Source: Ambrosia x helenae
Lineage: Eukaryota > Streptophyta > Magnoliopsida > Asterales > Asteraceae
Length of the DNA: 64,000 nt
NCBI GenBank assembly: GCA_030844895.1
Contig: CM061229.1
Location: forward strand, 105,832,975 to 105,896,974
Direction: 5' to 3'
The number at the start of each line of letters is the position of its first letter. The first letter of the stretch is position 1. Shown here piece after piece: positions 34,538-45,348 of this stretch. The position numbers and the translations under genes are program-made. The notes under the pieces are model-generated. The model was not told the DNA's origin, did no database searches, and saw only the letters and a program-made list of their open reading frames with translations.

Positions 34538-35098
34538 TTAGTTAGTCATAGGTACCCAGGCCATAGTTGTTTTGGGTACACCGTTGGTATCCGTATATTG
34601 GACTTTTATCCATTGCATGTCAACAGTTGAAACATTAGCACAACAATTAGATTTATCATTCATAGAGCATGAAGAACCTACAGACGGGGAAGAGAATGGA
34701 ATAGAGCATTTTGGCTTCCAGTAAGATTTGTTGTTAGAAAACAATCTTTTGTTCGAACTAGATGCTGCCATGTCGGTCAGAATTTTAGAATTTAATCTTT
34801 TATCAGACTGTTTTGACATTTTATTTCTATTCCAATCACCATCAGAAGGCTTCACCTTGGATTTTTCATTCCGCATTGCCTTAGGCTTCTCAACCTTCAT
34901 TGGCTTGGTATAATTATGATTCCCGTTTGGAGCCTTCTGATGTTTCCAGCTTGCAAGATTTTGTTGATTAGTTTTACAATTTCTGGCAATATGTCCTGGG
35001 ATTCCACATGTGTAACATGTCTGATGTTTTACATGTGGATCCCCCTGAGATCTATCATACTTTCCAGGCTCAAAGAGCTTGGAGACATCTCTATACAT
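34538..35098 (-). pseudogene. Second zinc knuckle and spacer of copia B
   Basis: 186 residues with a C-x2-C-x4-H-x4-C knuckle (CYTCGIPGHIARNC, near residues 28-41), then a Lys/Asn/Ser-rich linker. It follows 35029-37017 after a frame change and precedes the protease, so it is the nucleocapsid-protease linker. Two knuckles about 640 residues apart are unusual for copia Gag. Confidence 0.75.
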
Positions 35099-37017
35099 GT
35101 GTGATGCTGTTTTGGAATACTGTGTCCTTTGTTTTGAAAAATTCTGTTTTTCATATTTGGTAAAACCTCTTTTGGTGGGACATATTTCTCTGTCTGGTCC
35201 TTACTTGATTGCTTAACCAAAAGATTTTTCGTTTTATCACAAGCATGTGGCAAAATAACAGAATCTGAATGAACAAACAAAGAGTCAGATGAAAAGTCAC
35301 AAGGTTTTATGCTCAAAACAAGCGAGCCCACGCAAATATTGTTGTCTTTATCAGAAATTGAGAAATTGTTTTTCTGATTTTTATTATTAAATGCAAGTGA
35401 ATCAGTGTCATCGACTTCATCCCCATCATCTACCCAATCCTCAACAATCACATTTTCTGCACAAGAATCAACCAAATTAGTAACATTCACATTATCGGAA
35501 ACATCTAAGCAATTTTCTGTATAGAAGTTTTCATCCACAGAAGAAGTGGGAGATTCAGAAGATATTGAGCACGTTTGTTCAGAATCAAATGAGTTTGAAG
35601 TAGACACAGAAACATATTCATTTACTTTGGTCATGTCTTCAGATGATTCTGTGGTTTCACATGACTGATAGCTAGATGAGTCGATCTTTCCTGAGTCTAT
35701 ATCAGAGTCAGACTCAGGTTCAGTCACGGACGAATCATCTGAGTGAGACTTAGAATCGGTCAGATTATTTTCATTGTTTGCTCTTTGCTTTAGGCAAAGC
35801 TCCCTAATTTGCTTCATGAAATCAAACTCATAGTTCGCACTTGAGTTTTGCTGGGTGGTCGAACCAGGAATTTGTTCATTAACTTGTATGTCTTCATGTT
35901 TAGACTCTTTAGACGCATCTAATGATTCATCTGATTCAGATGAGGAGGGAACCTCATCTTTGCTAACCTCAAAAACTCTATCAACCTCTTTATTTTTCTC
36001 ATAATTTAATGTCTCAGTCTGCTTTGAAACATCTTGAGACTTAACAAATGTTTTTGAGGGAGCCTGCTCTTGCTTAGATTGTTTTTGTTTAGGTTTAGAG
36101 ATTCTAATTGGGATCGATGCAGGTTTAGTGATTTCAACTTGATCCCTTGATGGTCGACTGGTTGGCTCTTCTATGGGTGGACCATATCCTTTCAAAGGAA
36201 GAGCCAACAGTTCTTCATCCGACATAGGAATTGAGGAATAATTTTCATTGAAAGGTGGAGGAATTTCCACAAAGCCAATTCCCTTATTCCTCACTTCCTT
36301 TGGTCTGTACTTTAACTGGGTATTGATCATTTTTTCAACTTTAGGACTAGAACAAACAAATTTTTTAAAATGAAAATCTGCATTTTCAAATTTTGATTTT
36401 AAGTCGATCAATTCCGTGGTCAAAGTGTCAGACAGTCGTTTGAAGTGTAAATATCGACATTTATGATCACTCACCTCCTGATGCAAACGCTTGATATCAA
36501 GTTTTTGTTTTTCGACCATTTCTTTATAGGAGTTAAATTTCTTTTTAATGTCCCAAGTGGCCATTTTTTCGTATTCAAGCTGTTTGTATGCGGAGAGAGT
36601 TTCTTCTCTAAAACCTTTAATTTTGAGTTTACACCTTTCAGTGCAACATGATTCAGCTAAAGTTTCAGAATGTACCTCGGTCGCTGACGAAACATAGTCG
36701 TCATCCATCTGTGCCATAAGAGCTTTGTACACAGTATCTTCAACAATCTTTAGATCTTCCATTTGAGAAGACCAATCCCATCCACCTCCTGATTGAGCGA
36801 CCATGGCTTTGTTGGAGTTAGAGGATTCAGATCCAGTGTGAGTGGTAGATGATTGACTTCCCGGAGTAGCATTGGGAGAAGCGGCTGCAGGAGTAGAATT
36901 GTCTCCTTCTTTCTTTGGCTTGGTGCATTCACGAGCAAAATGTCCAAGTTCATCACAGTTGTAACAACGCATCTTCATCTTGTCCCATCTCAGTTTCTTT
37001 GTAGGGTTTTCCCACAC
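35029..37017 (-). pseudogene. Nucleocapsid and long acidic spacer of copia B
   Basis: 662 residues. A CCHC knuckle (CYNCDELGHFAREC) lies near residue 18. A coiled-coil-like segment follows (about 130-215, EEKLKIKGF...EKQKLDIKRLHQEV type), then a long Ser/Asp/Glu-rich, low-complexity spacer. Frame changes at both ends tie it to the capsid part (36990-38207) and to 34538-35098. Such a long spacer before protease is a feature of Sirevirus-like Gag, which supports that placement without proving it. Confidence 0.75.
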
Positions 37018-38207
37018 ATTTCTACAGTCTTCTTCACAAACTTATTTGCTCTATGCACCACCATAGCTATCTGCCAAGTCAAGTCCATCTCTTCAATATC
37101 ATCTTGATTAACGTCATTTAAGTCACATGCTCCAACATCTTTTGCAGTAAGTTGACCTGTCAGAAACGCGTCATAGCAATTCATGAATCCAGCAAATAAA
37201 CCTAAGTTACTTTCAAGCTCCTTTGGAATTTTGACTGCTGACAAAGGTGCAGCTGAAGAGAGTGAAGCAGACGATGAAGGTCCAGCAGTGGTGGCTGCAG
37301 AGGAAGCAGGCATAGCTGACCCTTTTGAAGCATTGGGTGCAAACATAGGTGGATACGAAGATCCACTTGCTGGATAAGAGTACAATGATGGACACTGAGG
37401 TTCTTGCTGAGACATTAAAGCATTGCTGGGATTTGCAATGATTGCATTGTTATAACTGGCAGTCTGAGTCATGTAACGTTGCCTGTCATCAAGGTCATAG
37501 GACTTGATCAAAGATATGGTCTCAGAAAGGGTGACTCTTACTAGATCTTTGGTTCTCTTGATAAGGGTTACATTTGAGTCCCAACTCCTTGGAAGAGTAT
37601 TAAGCAGCTTTTTGTTCATGACGGAGTTGTCTACCACCATATCATTTGACTTCATTTCACTCACTAAGGCCACAAAACGCTGGATCTGACTTTCAAGTGA
37701 TTCTCCAGAAATGTGATTGAACGCATTAAACTTCTGATTCAGCATCTCCCTTCTGCTTTCCTTCATTTCTTCATTTCCCTCGTATAGATTTTCAAGAGCT
37801 TCCCAAAGTTCTTTGGCAGTGGCATTGTCACGAACTCCAATTGATACTTCAGGTGAAAGTCCTTGATGAAGATAAGCAATTGCCCTTTCATCAACATCAG
37901 TCTTTTCATGATCTTCATCAGTATACATACTCTTTGGTTTGATAGCAGTGGCTCCAGTTATTTCATTAACCACATAAGTGATCACACAGGGTCCGTTCAG
38001 AATAGATCTCAGAGCCTTTGCATCTTTAATTTTCATGACTTGAATAAATCTGAACTTCCACTCAGAATAGGACATTCCAAGTTGAAGAACAGGTATCTTT
38101 TGATGTGTGCCAATGATAGATTCCATGGCTTTGTCCACTTGAGCAGCTTCAAGTAATTGATCAGTATTAAGTCCATTCAAATTTGTTTGGTTAACCATTT
38201 GATCCAT
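36990..38207 (-). pseudogene. Gag capsid part of copia B
   Basis: 405 residues. The copia Gag (UBN2/DUF4219-type) pattern is clear: YSEWKFRFIQVMKIKDAKA, AKELWEALENLYEGNEE, LNQKFNAFNHISGESLESQI, then LLNTLPRSWDS. A Ser/Ala-rich linker follows. The start at 38207 lies about 895 bp after the primer-binding site. The frame ends just before the first zinc knuckle, where a one-base change moves the continuation to 37017. Confidence 0.85.
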
Positions 38208-38330
38208 TTCTGAAAGAAAATTTTAAAGTGATTAGTGCAGAGTTATATGACGTAATTTTAGTCCAGCAGTTATTTAAGTCCAGTCCAATACAATAGGTTG
38301 AACATTAATCAGTTTGTCAAATTTGGTATA

Positions 38331-38720
38331 AGGTCGAACTCAGGTAGGTGGTCGAACTCAGTCCAGTAGGTCAGACTCAGCAGAGGTCGAACTCAGTTCA
38401 ACATGTCGAACTCAGTAGAGGTCGAACTCGGTAGATGTCGAACTCAGTAGAGGTCGAACTCGGTAGATGTCGAACTCAGTTCAGTAGGTCGAACGCAAAT
38501 GAAGGTCGAACTCAGGTTGTCAGGTTGAACTCAGCTATGTCAGGTTGAACTCAGCCACGTCAGGTCGAACTCAGGCACTTTAGGTCGAACTCAGCAACGA
38601 AGGTCGAACTCGGGCACTTTTAGGTCGAACTCAGCAATGAAGGTCGAACTCAGGCACTCTTAGGTCGAACTCAGCAATGAAGGTCGAACTCAGGCACTCT
38701 TAGGTCGAACTCAGCAATGA
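38331..38720 (-). repeat. Tandem repeat in the leader of copia B
   Basis: About 20 copies of a roughly 18-21-bp unit built on AGGTCGAACTCAG. Near the right end they form a higher-order unit of about 41 bp, with alternating GCAATGA and GCACTCTT spacers. The array lies between the primer-binding site and the Gag start, in the untranslated leader. Confidence 0.9.
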
Positions 38721-39117
38721 ATATGGAAACCTGCATAAGATTGGCAACAAACTTTCCAGGATTTTCGAAAATTTTAAAATTTTAAAGAGATAATTTCATA
38801 ATAAAAACACTTCCTTTTTTTTAAAAACTAATTATCTCCTTGATTTTAGGAAACAAGTTTGACTTTTCACCAAGATGGATCAAATCAGAATTTTATAGAA
38901 ATTTTGTGCGAAGAACCAGTCATGAACATAATCAAAACAAACGGAACACACAAAAGAACACTATTAGCAAAACGGGTTAGCCATAACACATAAGAATGAA
39001 AGCAATATTAATGAAAATCATGAAATCAACCTTTCTCACAGTAATATCTTCCTTTGATCTTCTCCTTTTAATACCACAACCGAGCCTTCGAAAGACTTCT
39101 TAGGCTCTGATACCAAT

Positions 39118-39405
39118 TGTAAGTCCAGAATCCTCTCTACCGGGTATCAAACAATGATTGTATGCTAAGAACAAAGAAGATACTTGAAATTAGCGATTTG
39201 ATTAATAAAGTGCACACGGTTTCTAGGAATCGCCTGGTACACGAGAGCAACACAAAACAAAAGACTAGCAATCCAAAATTGACTAAGAAACCCCCTATTT
39301 ATAACAACATAGGGCGGTCACTTTACATGGGCCATATAGGCCAAAACCCACTAACAAGACTAACATAACCCAAGACAACGCAAACCTCTAAAGTCTAGCC
39401 CAACA
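39118..39405 (-). repeat. 5' LTR of copia B
   Basis: 288 bp, outer end on the TATTG duplication, inner end one base from the primer-binding site (TGGTATCAGAGCC, minus strand). It lacks the 23-bp segment seen in the 3' LTR. Confidence 0.88.
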
Positions 39406-39586
39406 TATTGTTTCTATGGAGAGCTTCTATTTCACTATTCATAGCTTCGATCCATTTTTTATCTTTAGAAGCCTCTGAATAGCAAGATGGTTCAAAAACT
39501 TTATTCAAACTAGTAACAAAACAAGAATTTTCAAAAGAAAGGTTTGAATAATTAACAACTTTTTCTACACCATATTTAACCTTCCC

Positions 39587-40168
39587 TTATACCACATAAT
39601 CATTAAACTTTTTAGGTAGAACAGACTCTCTATTAGACCTTCTAACAGATTCAAACTTATTTCCCTCACGAGTAATAGCCTCATCATCTGACTCTTCATC
39701 AACTGGGGTGTCAGTCCCCCTACTACCTATACTACCAGGTTGCTGTTCACTATCGTGAACTACATCACTGGCAGCCCTGGGAGAGTTATCCGACAACTTC
39801 CCAGGTGAAGAATCATGAGAACTAGATGTCCCCCCTTCATCGTCGGGAAGACCAGAACTACTATTGTCACCTAAGGAAGCTTCAGTTTCAAAGTTATCAA
39901 AAAAATTTAAATGATCTAAATTTTTGAAAACACTTACTTTTAACTCAGATTTAAATGGATATATGTTTTCATAAAATTTAACATCTCTGGAAAACACAAC
40001 CTGTTTAGTTTCAAGACACCACAATTTATAACCTTTCTTTAGAAAAGAATAACCAATTAACACACATTTATCAGCCCGACTAAATAATTTGTCAGGTTGA
40101 TCTAACACAGTTTGAAAACAAAGACAACCGAAGTTCCTTAAATGATCTAAAGTGGGGGGGGAACCCAT
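39587..40168 (-). pseudogene. Integrase C-terminal part and linker of copia A
   Basis: 193 residues: FGCLCFQTVLDQPDKLFSR, CVLIGYSFLKKGYKLW and a Ser/Asp-rich linker ending near RSNRESVLPKKFNDYVV, the usual run-up to copia reverse transcriptase. The G/C homopolymer near 40153-40160 causes the frame change from the upstream integrase core. About 180 bp further on, the gene is cut by element B. Confidence 0.83.
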
Positions 40169-40619
40169 ACATCAACTCATAAGGACTTTTACCACTTAAC
40201 ACAGATGATGGAATCCTGTTAATAATATAAGAATAAGTTAAAACACAGTCAGACCAAAACCTAAGTGGAACACAACTTTGAAACAGTAAGACCCTAGCTA
40301 TGTTAAGGAGATGCCTATGTTTCCTCTCTACAACACCATTTTGTTGTGGAGTATGCACACAAGAAGTCTGATGTAATATGCCTTTACTATTACAAAAATT
40401 ATTAAACTGTTTGTTAATAAATTCTGTACCATTATCACTTCTAAACACCTTCACATTTTTAGAGAATTGAGTTTTTATTAATTCATAAAAACTAACTAAA
40501 TTTTCATACACTTCACCCTTTCCTTTCATAAGATAAACCCAGACAGACCTTGAAAAATCATCAACCACAGTAAGAAAGTACCTATATCCTTCCCTACTAG
40601 TGACCTTATAGGTCCCCAT
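40092..40619 (-). pseudogene. Integrase catalytic core of copia A
   Basis: 175 residues: DDFSRSVWVYLM, the second catalytic Asp in RSDNGTEFINKQF, and the catalytic Glu in QQNGVVERKHRHLLN. FWSDCVLTYSYIINR and SPYELMYG follow. The first catalytic Asp lies in the upstream frame (YLDVWGP), across a frameshift near 40620. Confidence 0.85.
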
Positions 40620-41719
40620 ACATCTAAATATACAAGTTCACCTAATTCTTTGGTCCTATGGTCACTAAGAGGGAATGGAACCCTGACTTGTTTAGCCTTG
40701 TGACAGATTTCACAAGGATGTGAGTCAGGATCTCCTATATTCAAGGTGTCTCTTAACACAGCTAACACCTGACTTGATGGGTGACCACGCCTACTGTGCC
40801 AAAGACTGTGTTCACTTATACTACTAAAACATAAATTGCTAAAACTCACATCTCCTCCTACAAAGTATAGACCATCTTGTTGCCTACCAGTCACCGGGAC
40901 ATTCCTTGACTTGGAATCCTGAACATAGCATGCACTTTGATCAAACAACACATTCAACTTATTATCCTTAGCAAGTTTATGAATAGACACTAAGTTTACA
41001 CAATAGTCAGGAATGAGTAAGACACCTCTTAAAATTACACCATTAGCCAATTTAACATCTCCAATTTTAGTGACTTTAGCATTGGTTCCATTAGGATGTT
41101 TTACTTCCATATTGTATTTAGACACATCAACACAATTTATCATATCCTTATCACTCCCAACCATATGTTGATTAGCCCCAGAGTCCATTATCCAACCAAG
41201 AAACAAGGCAAATTTAACAAGATTTGAACAACTAGAAAAGTTTTTAAACAAGTCAGAAAGTTTGGACAAAACTGACAGACCAGAGAAACCATTTATCACA
41301 ACTTTCTCACCTCCAACATTTGAATTTGAACTCTGAGGATCAGTTCCTTGTTTCTCACTTATAAGACTCATCAACTTTGTAATCTGTTCAGAAGTGAAGG
41401 GAGTGACAGTAGTAGTAGAAGCACAAACATTATTATTGGACACACTTGGTCTTCCACCAAACCTGTTACTATTATTATTATTACTTCTAAAACTTTGAGT
41501 ACCAGGTTTCTTTTTAAAATCAGGTGGGTAACCAACAATTTCAAAACACCTATCAACAGTATGACCAAGTCTATTACAATGTGTGCATTTAAGATTAGGA
41601 TTTGGTCCCTTATTACCAACCCTTCTGTTATTTCCCTGATTATTCACCTTAGAAACAAATGACACATTGGTACTTTTACTACTACTGTTAGACATCCTAT
41701 GTGATTCCTCTCTAGACAC
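40526..41719 (-). pseudogene. Zinc knuckle, protease and integrase N-terminus of copia A
   Basis: 397 residues. CCHC knuckle CTHCNRLGHTVDRC (near 46-59); aspartic protease WIMDSGANQHMVG (near 176); GAG-pre (LWHSRRGHPSSQVLAVL, the integrase zinc-binding His pair) and CEICHKAKQ; then ELVYLDVWGP with the first integrase Asp. The last 15 or so residues are out of frame. Confidence 0.85.
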
Positions 41720-41825
41720 AATAGAGAAAGCATGTTTGACAGAGGTAATGGGTCTTGCAACAAAAGATTTGTTCTAACTGGTTGATATATTTCATCAAGT
41801 CCCATTAAAAACCGCATTAGTTTTA

Positions 41826-42410
41826 TTAAACTACTAAAACTGTTGAATTCTTTTGAAGCATCACAAGTACAAGTTGGTAACTGTACAATTGAATCAATTG
41901 TTTCCACATTGTATTTAATTTGTGATAGTACTCTGAAACAGTACTACCACTTTGACTCATAGAATAAATGTTTTGGTGCAAGTTAAACACTACTGACCCA
42001 TCAACTTTGTCATATGTTTCTTTTAAATCCCACCAAACATCTCTAGCATACTTTGAAAACACTTGTCCTAGATACAACTCTTCACTAACAGAATTTAACA
42101 ACCAAGACAGAACCACAGAGTTGCATCTATCCCACTGCTTACCCAAAACCTCATCATCATTAGGCCTAACAGTGCTACCATCAATAAACCCATACTTATT
42201 TTTAGTTTCAAGAGCCAATTTCATAGCATTAGACCACACTTTATAATTTTCAGTTCCTTTCAACTTTATACTAATAATGGTCAATGTACTAGTGTCACTA
42301 GGATGAATGTATAAGGGGTCACCTATATCCAGTTTACTTATAAGTGTACCAACATTGACAACAACACCACCTCCACCTTGAGGTAGAGGATCACCCATGA
42401 TATCAAACAA
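41826..42410 (-). pseudogene. Gag of copia A
   Basis: 194 residues with the copia Gag start PLYIHPSDTSTLTIISIKLK, NYKVWSNAMKLALETKNKYG and VWWDLKETYDKVDGS. The frame is lost near 41900. The continuation (LPTCTCDASKEF, MGLDEIYQPVRTNLL) is readable at 41644-41907 in another frame, before the zinc-knuckle frame. The leader 42411-43164 separates it from the primer-binding site. Confidence 0.85.
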
Positions 42411-43176
42411 TCAAGACCAGCCAAGAATTAGATAAACCACATATAACAACCACAAGACAATCACTAAAAAAACAAATAATAGTCCTAGAAGACGAAGCTG
42501 TGTCAGTGTTCAGATAGTGGGTTCATCACTCAAGGGTGCCCACCCAGATCTTAACACAGGAGTCTTTTATTAACTATTATAATATGTATAATAGACACAC
42601 AATACAGAATCACAGAAGATAAACCACACAAGACACAAATAACACAAAGACAATATCAATACCGGTCCACCCTAACCCGGTCAAGACATTCTAGACAAAC
42701 AAACTAATAACCAACAGGGAACAAGGAACGCTCTCACCGAGAGGGAGACCCAAGTTAGGGTTCTCCTATCTTGTAGCCTGTACCTTCACTTAGGGTACAG
42801 AGCTACAAGAGCAATTGAAGCAATAACACTACCTCCTAAATCCAGCAAAGAATCCAAAGATACACCTGCAAACAAGATCAAGATTCCCAAGATCCAATCG
42901 ACAACAATAACCACAGCAGGTCAATAACAATCAACTATCCAGATCTATACTCAGAAAAGAACAGCTGATTTGACACCAAAGTCAAGATCAATATCTATTA
43001 CTTAGATAAGATCTCAACACCAGACAACCAAGTTTAGACAAAACTCAAAAGATCTGTTACGAGTTTTAATAGATCTAAACAAGACCAGACCAGATCTAAA
43101 CAGATCAGATCTATCAACAATACAGCGGAAGAACACAAAACAAATCACAATATCAAGAGCCTAAGCTCTGATACCA

Positions 43177-43538
43177 TGTAGAAAATAATGATCCAAGACA
43201 GATATAAACTAAACAATCAACATACAATACGAAACAACACCAGAGATAGCGACAAAACGGTGACGAAAATCTATTATTTACCCAAACCAGAAAAACCCCA
43301 ACCAATACCCAAAGATCTCATCAAATTACTGAGATCAGAAATAAACCAAATACAGAGTTTATCTGCTAATTGTTTAGATCAGCAGATAGATAATAAGGAA
43401 CAATACAATAGAAATATAGACACAGACTTAAGAACTGAAACCCTACACACAATGAAGAAGACGACTAATACAGAGAAAATATCTAAACTCACAAGACCTA
43501 AAGTTGTGCAAATGAAGGATATAAGGAATTTATATAGG
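43177..43538 (-). repeat. Truncated 5' LTR of copia A
   Basis: 362 bp matching the inner part of 24535-25088. It stops after TATAGG, where an Athila-like LTR starts (TGATGTGTATGC). The missing 190 bp were not found elsewhere in the window. Confidence 0.85.
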
Positions 43539-43571
43539 TGATGTGTATGCATTTGGTGTGGTTAAATGGTA

Positions 43572-43615
<44 letters not shown>

Positions 43616-44297
43616 TTAGCATTGAATTTACATCAATACATGTTACTTTGATGCATTTTCACATGTAGGGTAGTAGTGGAAGATTGCACGATGGTTCCGT
43701 ATTACAAACTTATCACATGAAGCTTTATACACATCAAAGGAACTCAAGGAAATAGATCTAGGCTTGTTTGGAACACCCTAACGTTCACTTTGCTATTCAA
43801 CCGACGTTCCACAGTTATCCGGGGGCGTTTGGTTTGCTGACCCGACGTTCCATACTTCCAAACCTGGCGTTCCATACGCCGGGTGCAGCATAAAAACGGT
43901 TTTAGTCGCCTTTTGACGAGTTTAAAGTGGGGTTTTCGGGATTTTTCATTCATTCTTGGCCTAGAGACTTCAAGGATGACATTAGAGAAGATTTAAAAAG
44001 TTCTAATTGAAGATTTATCATATGTACTTCCGAATCAATCATCCGATTCCAATGAAGATCATGATTGGCTAAACATTTCATAGTCACAACTGGTGTAATG
44101 GCTTGACAAGACTTGTAAGACTTTATTTATGTTTGGATAATTATATGCATTTTCACGTGGATGTTTATGAATGTGTTAACATTTTCATGTTTTATATCAA
44201 TTAGAATCATAATTTGTGTGTAGAAATGTGACATCCGTCACTTTTCTTTTTTAAAAAAAAAAAAAAAAAAAAATAATAATAATAATAATAATATTGA

Positions 44298-44328
<31 letters not shown>

Positions 44329-44546
44329 CGGATTATAGATATATATATTTATTTTTTTTTCTTTCCTTCTTTCTTCTTACCAATCCTAAACCATAATTAA
44401 ACCACAACCAAACCAAGCCCAAACCCAAACAATTCTTCTTGTGTTAACTGAAGCCCAAATTGAGCCCATGGAATGGAGCCCATCAGACCAACACAGCCCA
44501 TCAACCCCCTCCCCTTCTACTTTTAAAAAAAAAAAAAAAAATATAT

Positions 44547-44628
44547 GGTCTGGACGGGATTCGAACCCGCGTCCAGACCCGGTCCGACCTTTAAACACCA
44601 CGCACCAAACCATTGAGCCACAGCTCAC
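44547..44628 (-). other. tRNA-derived module with Pol III A and B boxes (5' LTR)
   Basis: On the minus strand, an A-box-like TGGCTCAATGG is followed 40-odd bases later by a B-box GGTTCGAATCC inside a 10-bp stem (GGTCTGGACG/CGTCCAGACC). A T run follows. It does not fold into a complete cloverleaf with an anticodon arm, so it is a SINE-like head and not a tRNA gene. Confidence 0.65.
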
Positions 44629-45274
44629 TTTCTGATTCAATTCAGAATCAAAATATATTTAACACCACTTTAACCTACCCTTTCTTCTTCCTTGTAAACA
44701 GACGCGAACAGCAGCAGCAATTGTTTTATTTTTTTTTTCTTTTTCTTTTTTTTTCTTCTTTTAACCCTTTGTTTTGCCTAATTAACTCATGCTAATTAAT
44801 TGTTTGACTTGAACTCGTGATTTCCGGCCTGTATGACTATAATATACGATAAAACAGCTATCAATTATACCAAATTCGAACAATACGCGTATTACATTAA
44901 AGCCTAGGTCAACCTTACCAATTGAGCAATCTGAACATCCACACTATAAATTGATGATCAGCGAGCCTTCACAACTCGCTCACATCTCTCTCTCAACCTC
45001 TCATTCTCTCTAATACACTCTGATTTTGATATTCAAGTTCGTGGTTTGACTTTTTCATTGACCCGTCAATTATCATCAAATATACACTGTGAGTCTAATT
45101 TTTTGTGTGGGTTTCATTCATCGGCTATCAACCAACAAAAGCCCCAACATTAATCGGGCTAATGTTGGCTGATTTGGCCAATTGCAAATTCTAGGGCTCG
45201 TTCATGTTATTTGGGGATAAACTTGATTTGGGTATTCGTATATAATTAATTTTGAACGGAAATCATCACAACCA

Positions 45275-45348
45275 CCGGCCTAGGCCAAGTGGTTGTGACC
45301 ATGGTCCACAACAGAGGTCACCCGGGTTCGAGTCCCGGCTCTGACCGG
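45275..45348 (+). other. Second tRNA-like module (5' LTR)
   Basis: 74 nt with an A-box-like TAGGCCAAGTGG, a perfect T arm CCGGGTTCGAGTCCCGG containing the B box, and a CCGG/CCGG closing stem, followed by TTTTTG. The acceptor stem has mismatches and the anticodon arm is poor, so a working tRNA is unlikely. A Pol III promoter or SINE head is more likely. Confidence 0.65.

Larger units (their letters stand above)
26556..39405 (-). mobile_element. Copia element B, three LTR copies, inserted in copia A
   Basis: Perfect 5-bp duplication TATTG (26551-26555 and 39406-39410). The 5' LTR is 39118-39405, with TGGTATCAGAGCC as primer-binding site. The 3' LTR is 26556-26866, beside the purine tract CTAGGGGGATAT (minus strand). 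A third, shortened LTR copy (28428-28687), with its own purine tract, lies between pol and an extra frame. The large Gag with acidic serine-rich spacer and the frame downstream of pol recall Sirevirus-type copia elements (inference). At least six frame breaks plus two active-site substitutions make it dead. A gypsy-type solo LTR (31991-34311) interrupts the protease/integrase region. Confidence 0.88.
24535..43538 (-). mobile_element. Copia element A, interrupted by copia B and truncated at its 5' end
   Basis: A Ty1/copia element reads on the minus strand. Its 3' LTR is 24535-25088. Its 5' LTR (43177-43538) is cut short where an Athila-like LTR begins. Primer-binding site TGGTATCAGAGC (minus strand, 43165-43176) adjoins the 5' LTR, and a purine tract (TTAATGGGGGA, minus strand) adjoins the 3' LTR. 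The gene order Gag, zinc knuckle, protease, integrase, reverse transcriptase, RNase H is the copia order. The 12.85-kb element B sits between the integrase C-terminal part and reverse transcriptase. Removing B leaves about 6.1 kb. Several frameshifts make it inactive. Confidence 0.88.

Noticed and set aside
38331..38720. Regular repeats with spacers, CRISPR-like at a glance
   Set aside because: The spacers themselves recur, the setting is a plant retrotransposon leader, and units vary in length; it is a minisatellite.
43188..43541. 117-residue frame, with relatives at 24546-24728 and 24811-25056
   Set aside because: LTR sequence of copia A read in a chance frame.
44547..44628. Possible tRNA gene on the minus strand
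   Set aside because: A and B boxes are present but no proper anticodon arm or acceptor stem forms; recorded as a tRNA-derived module instead.
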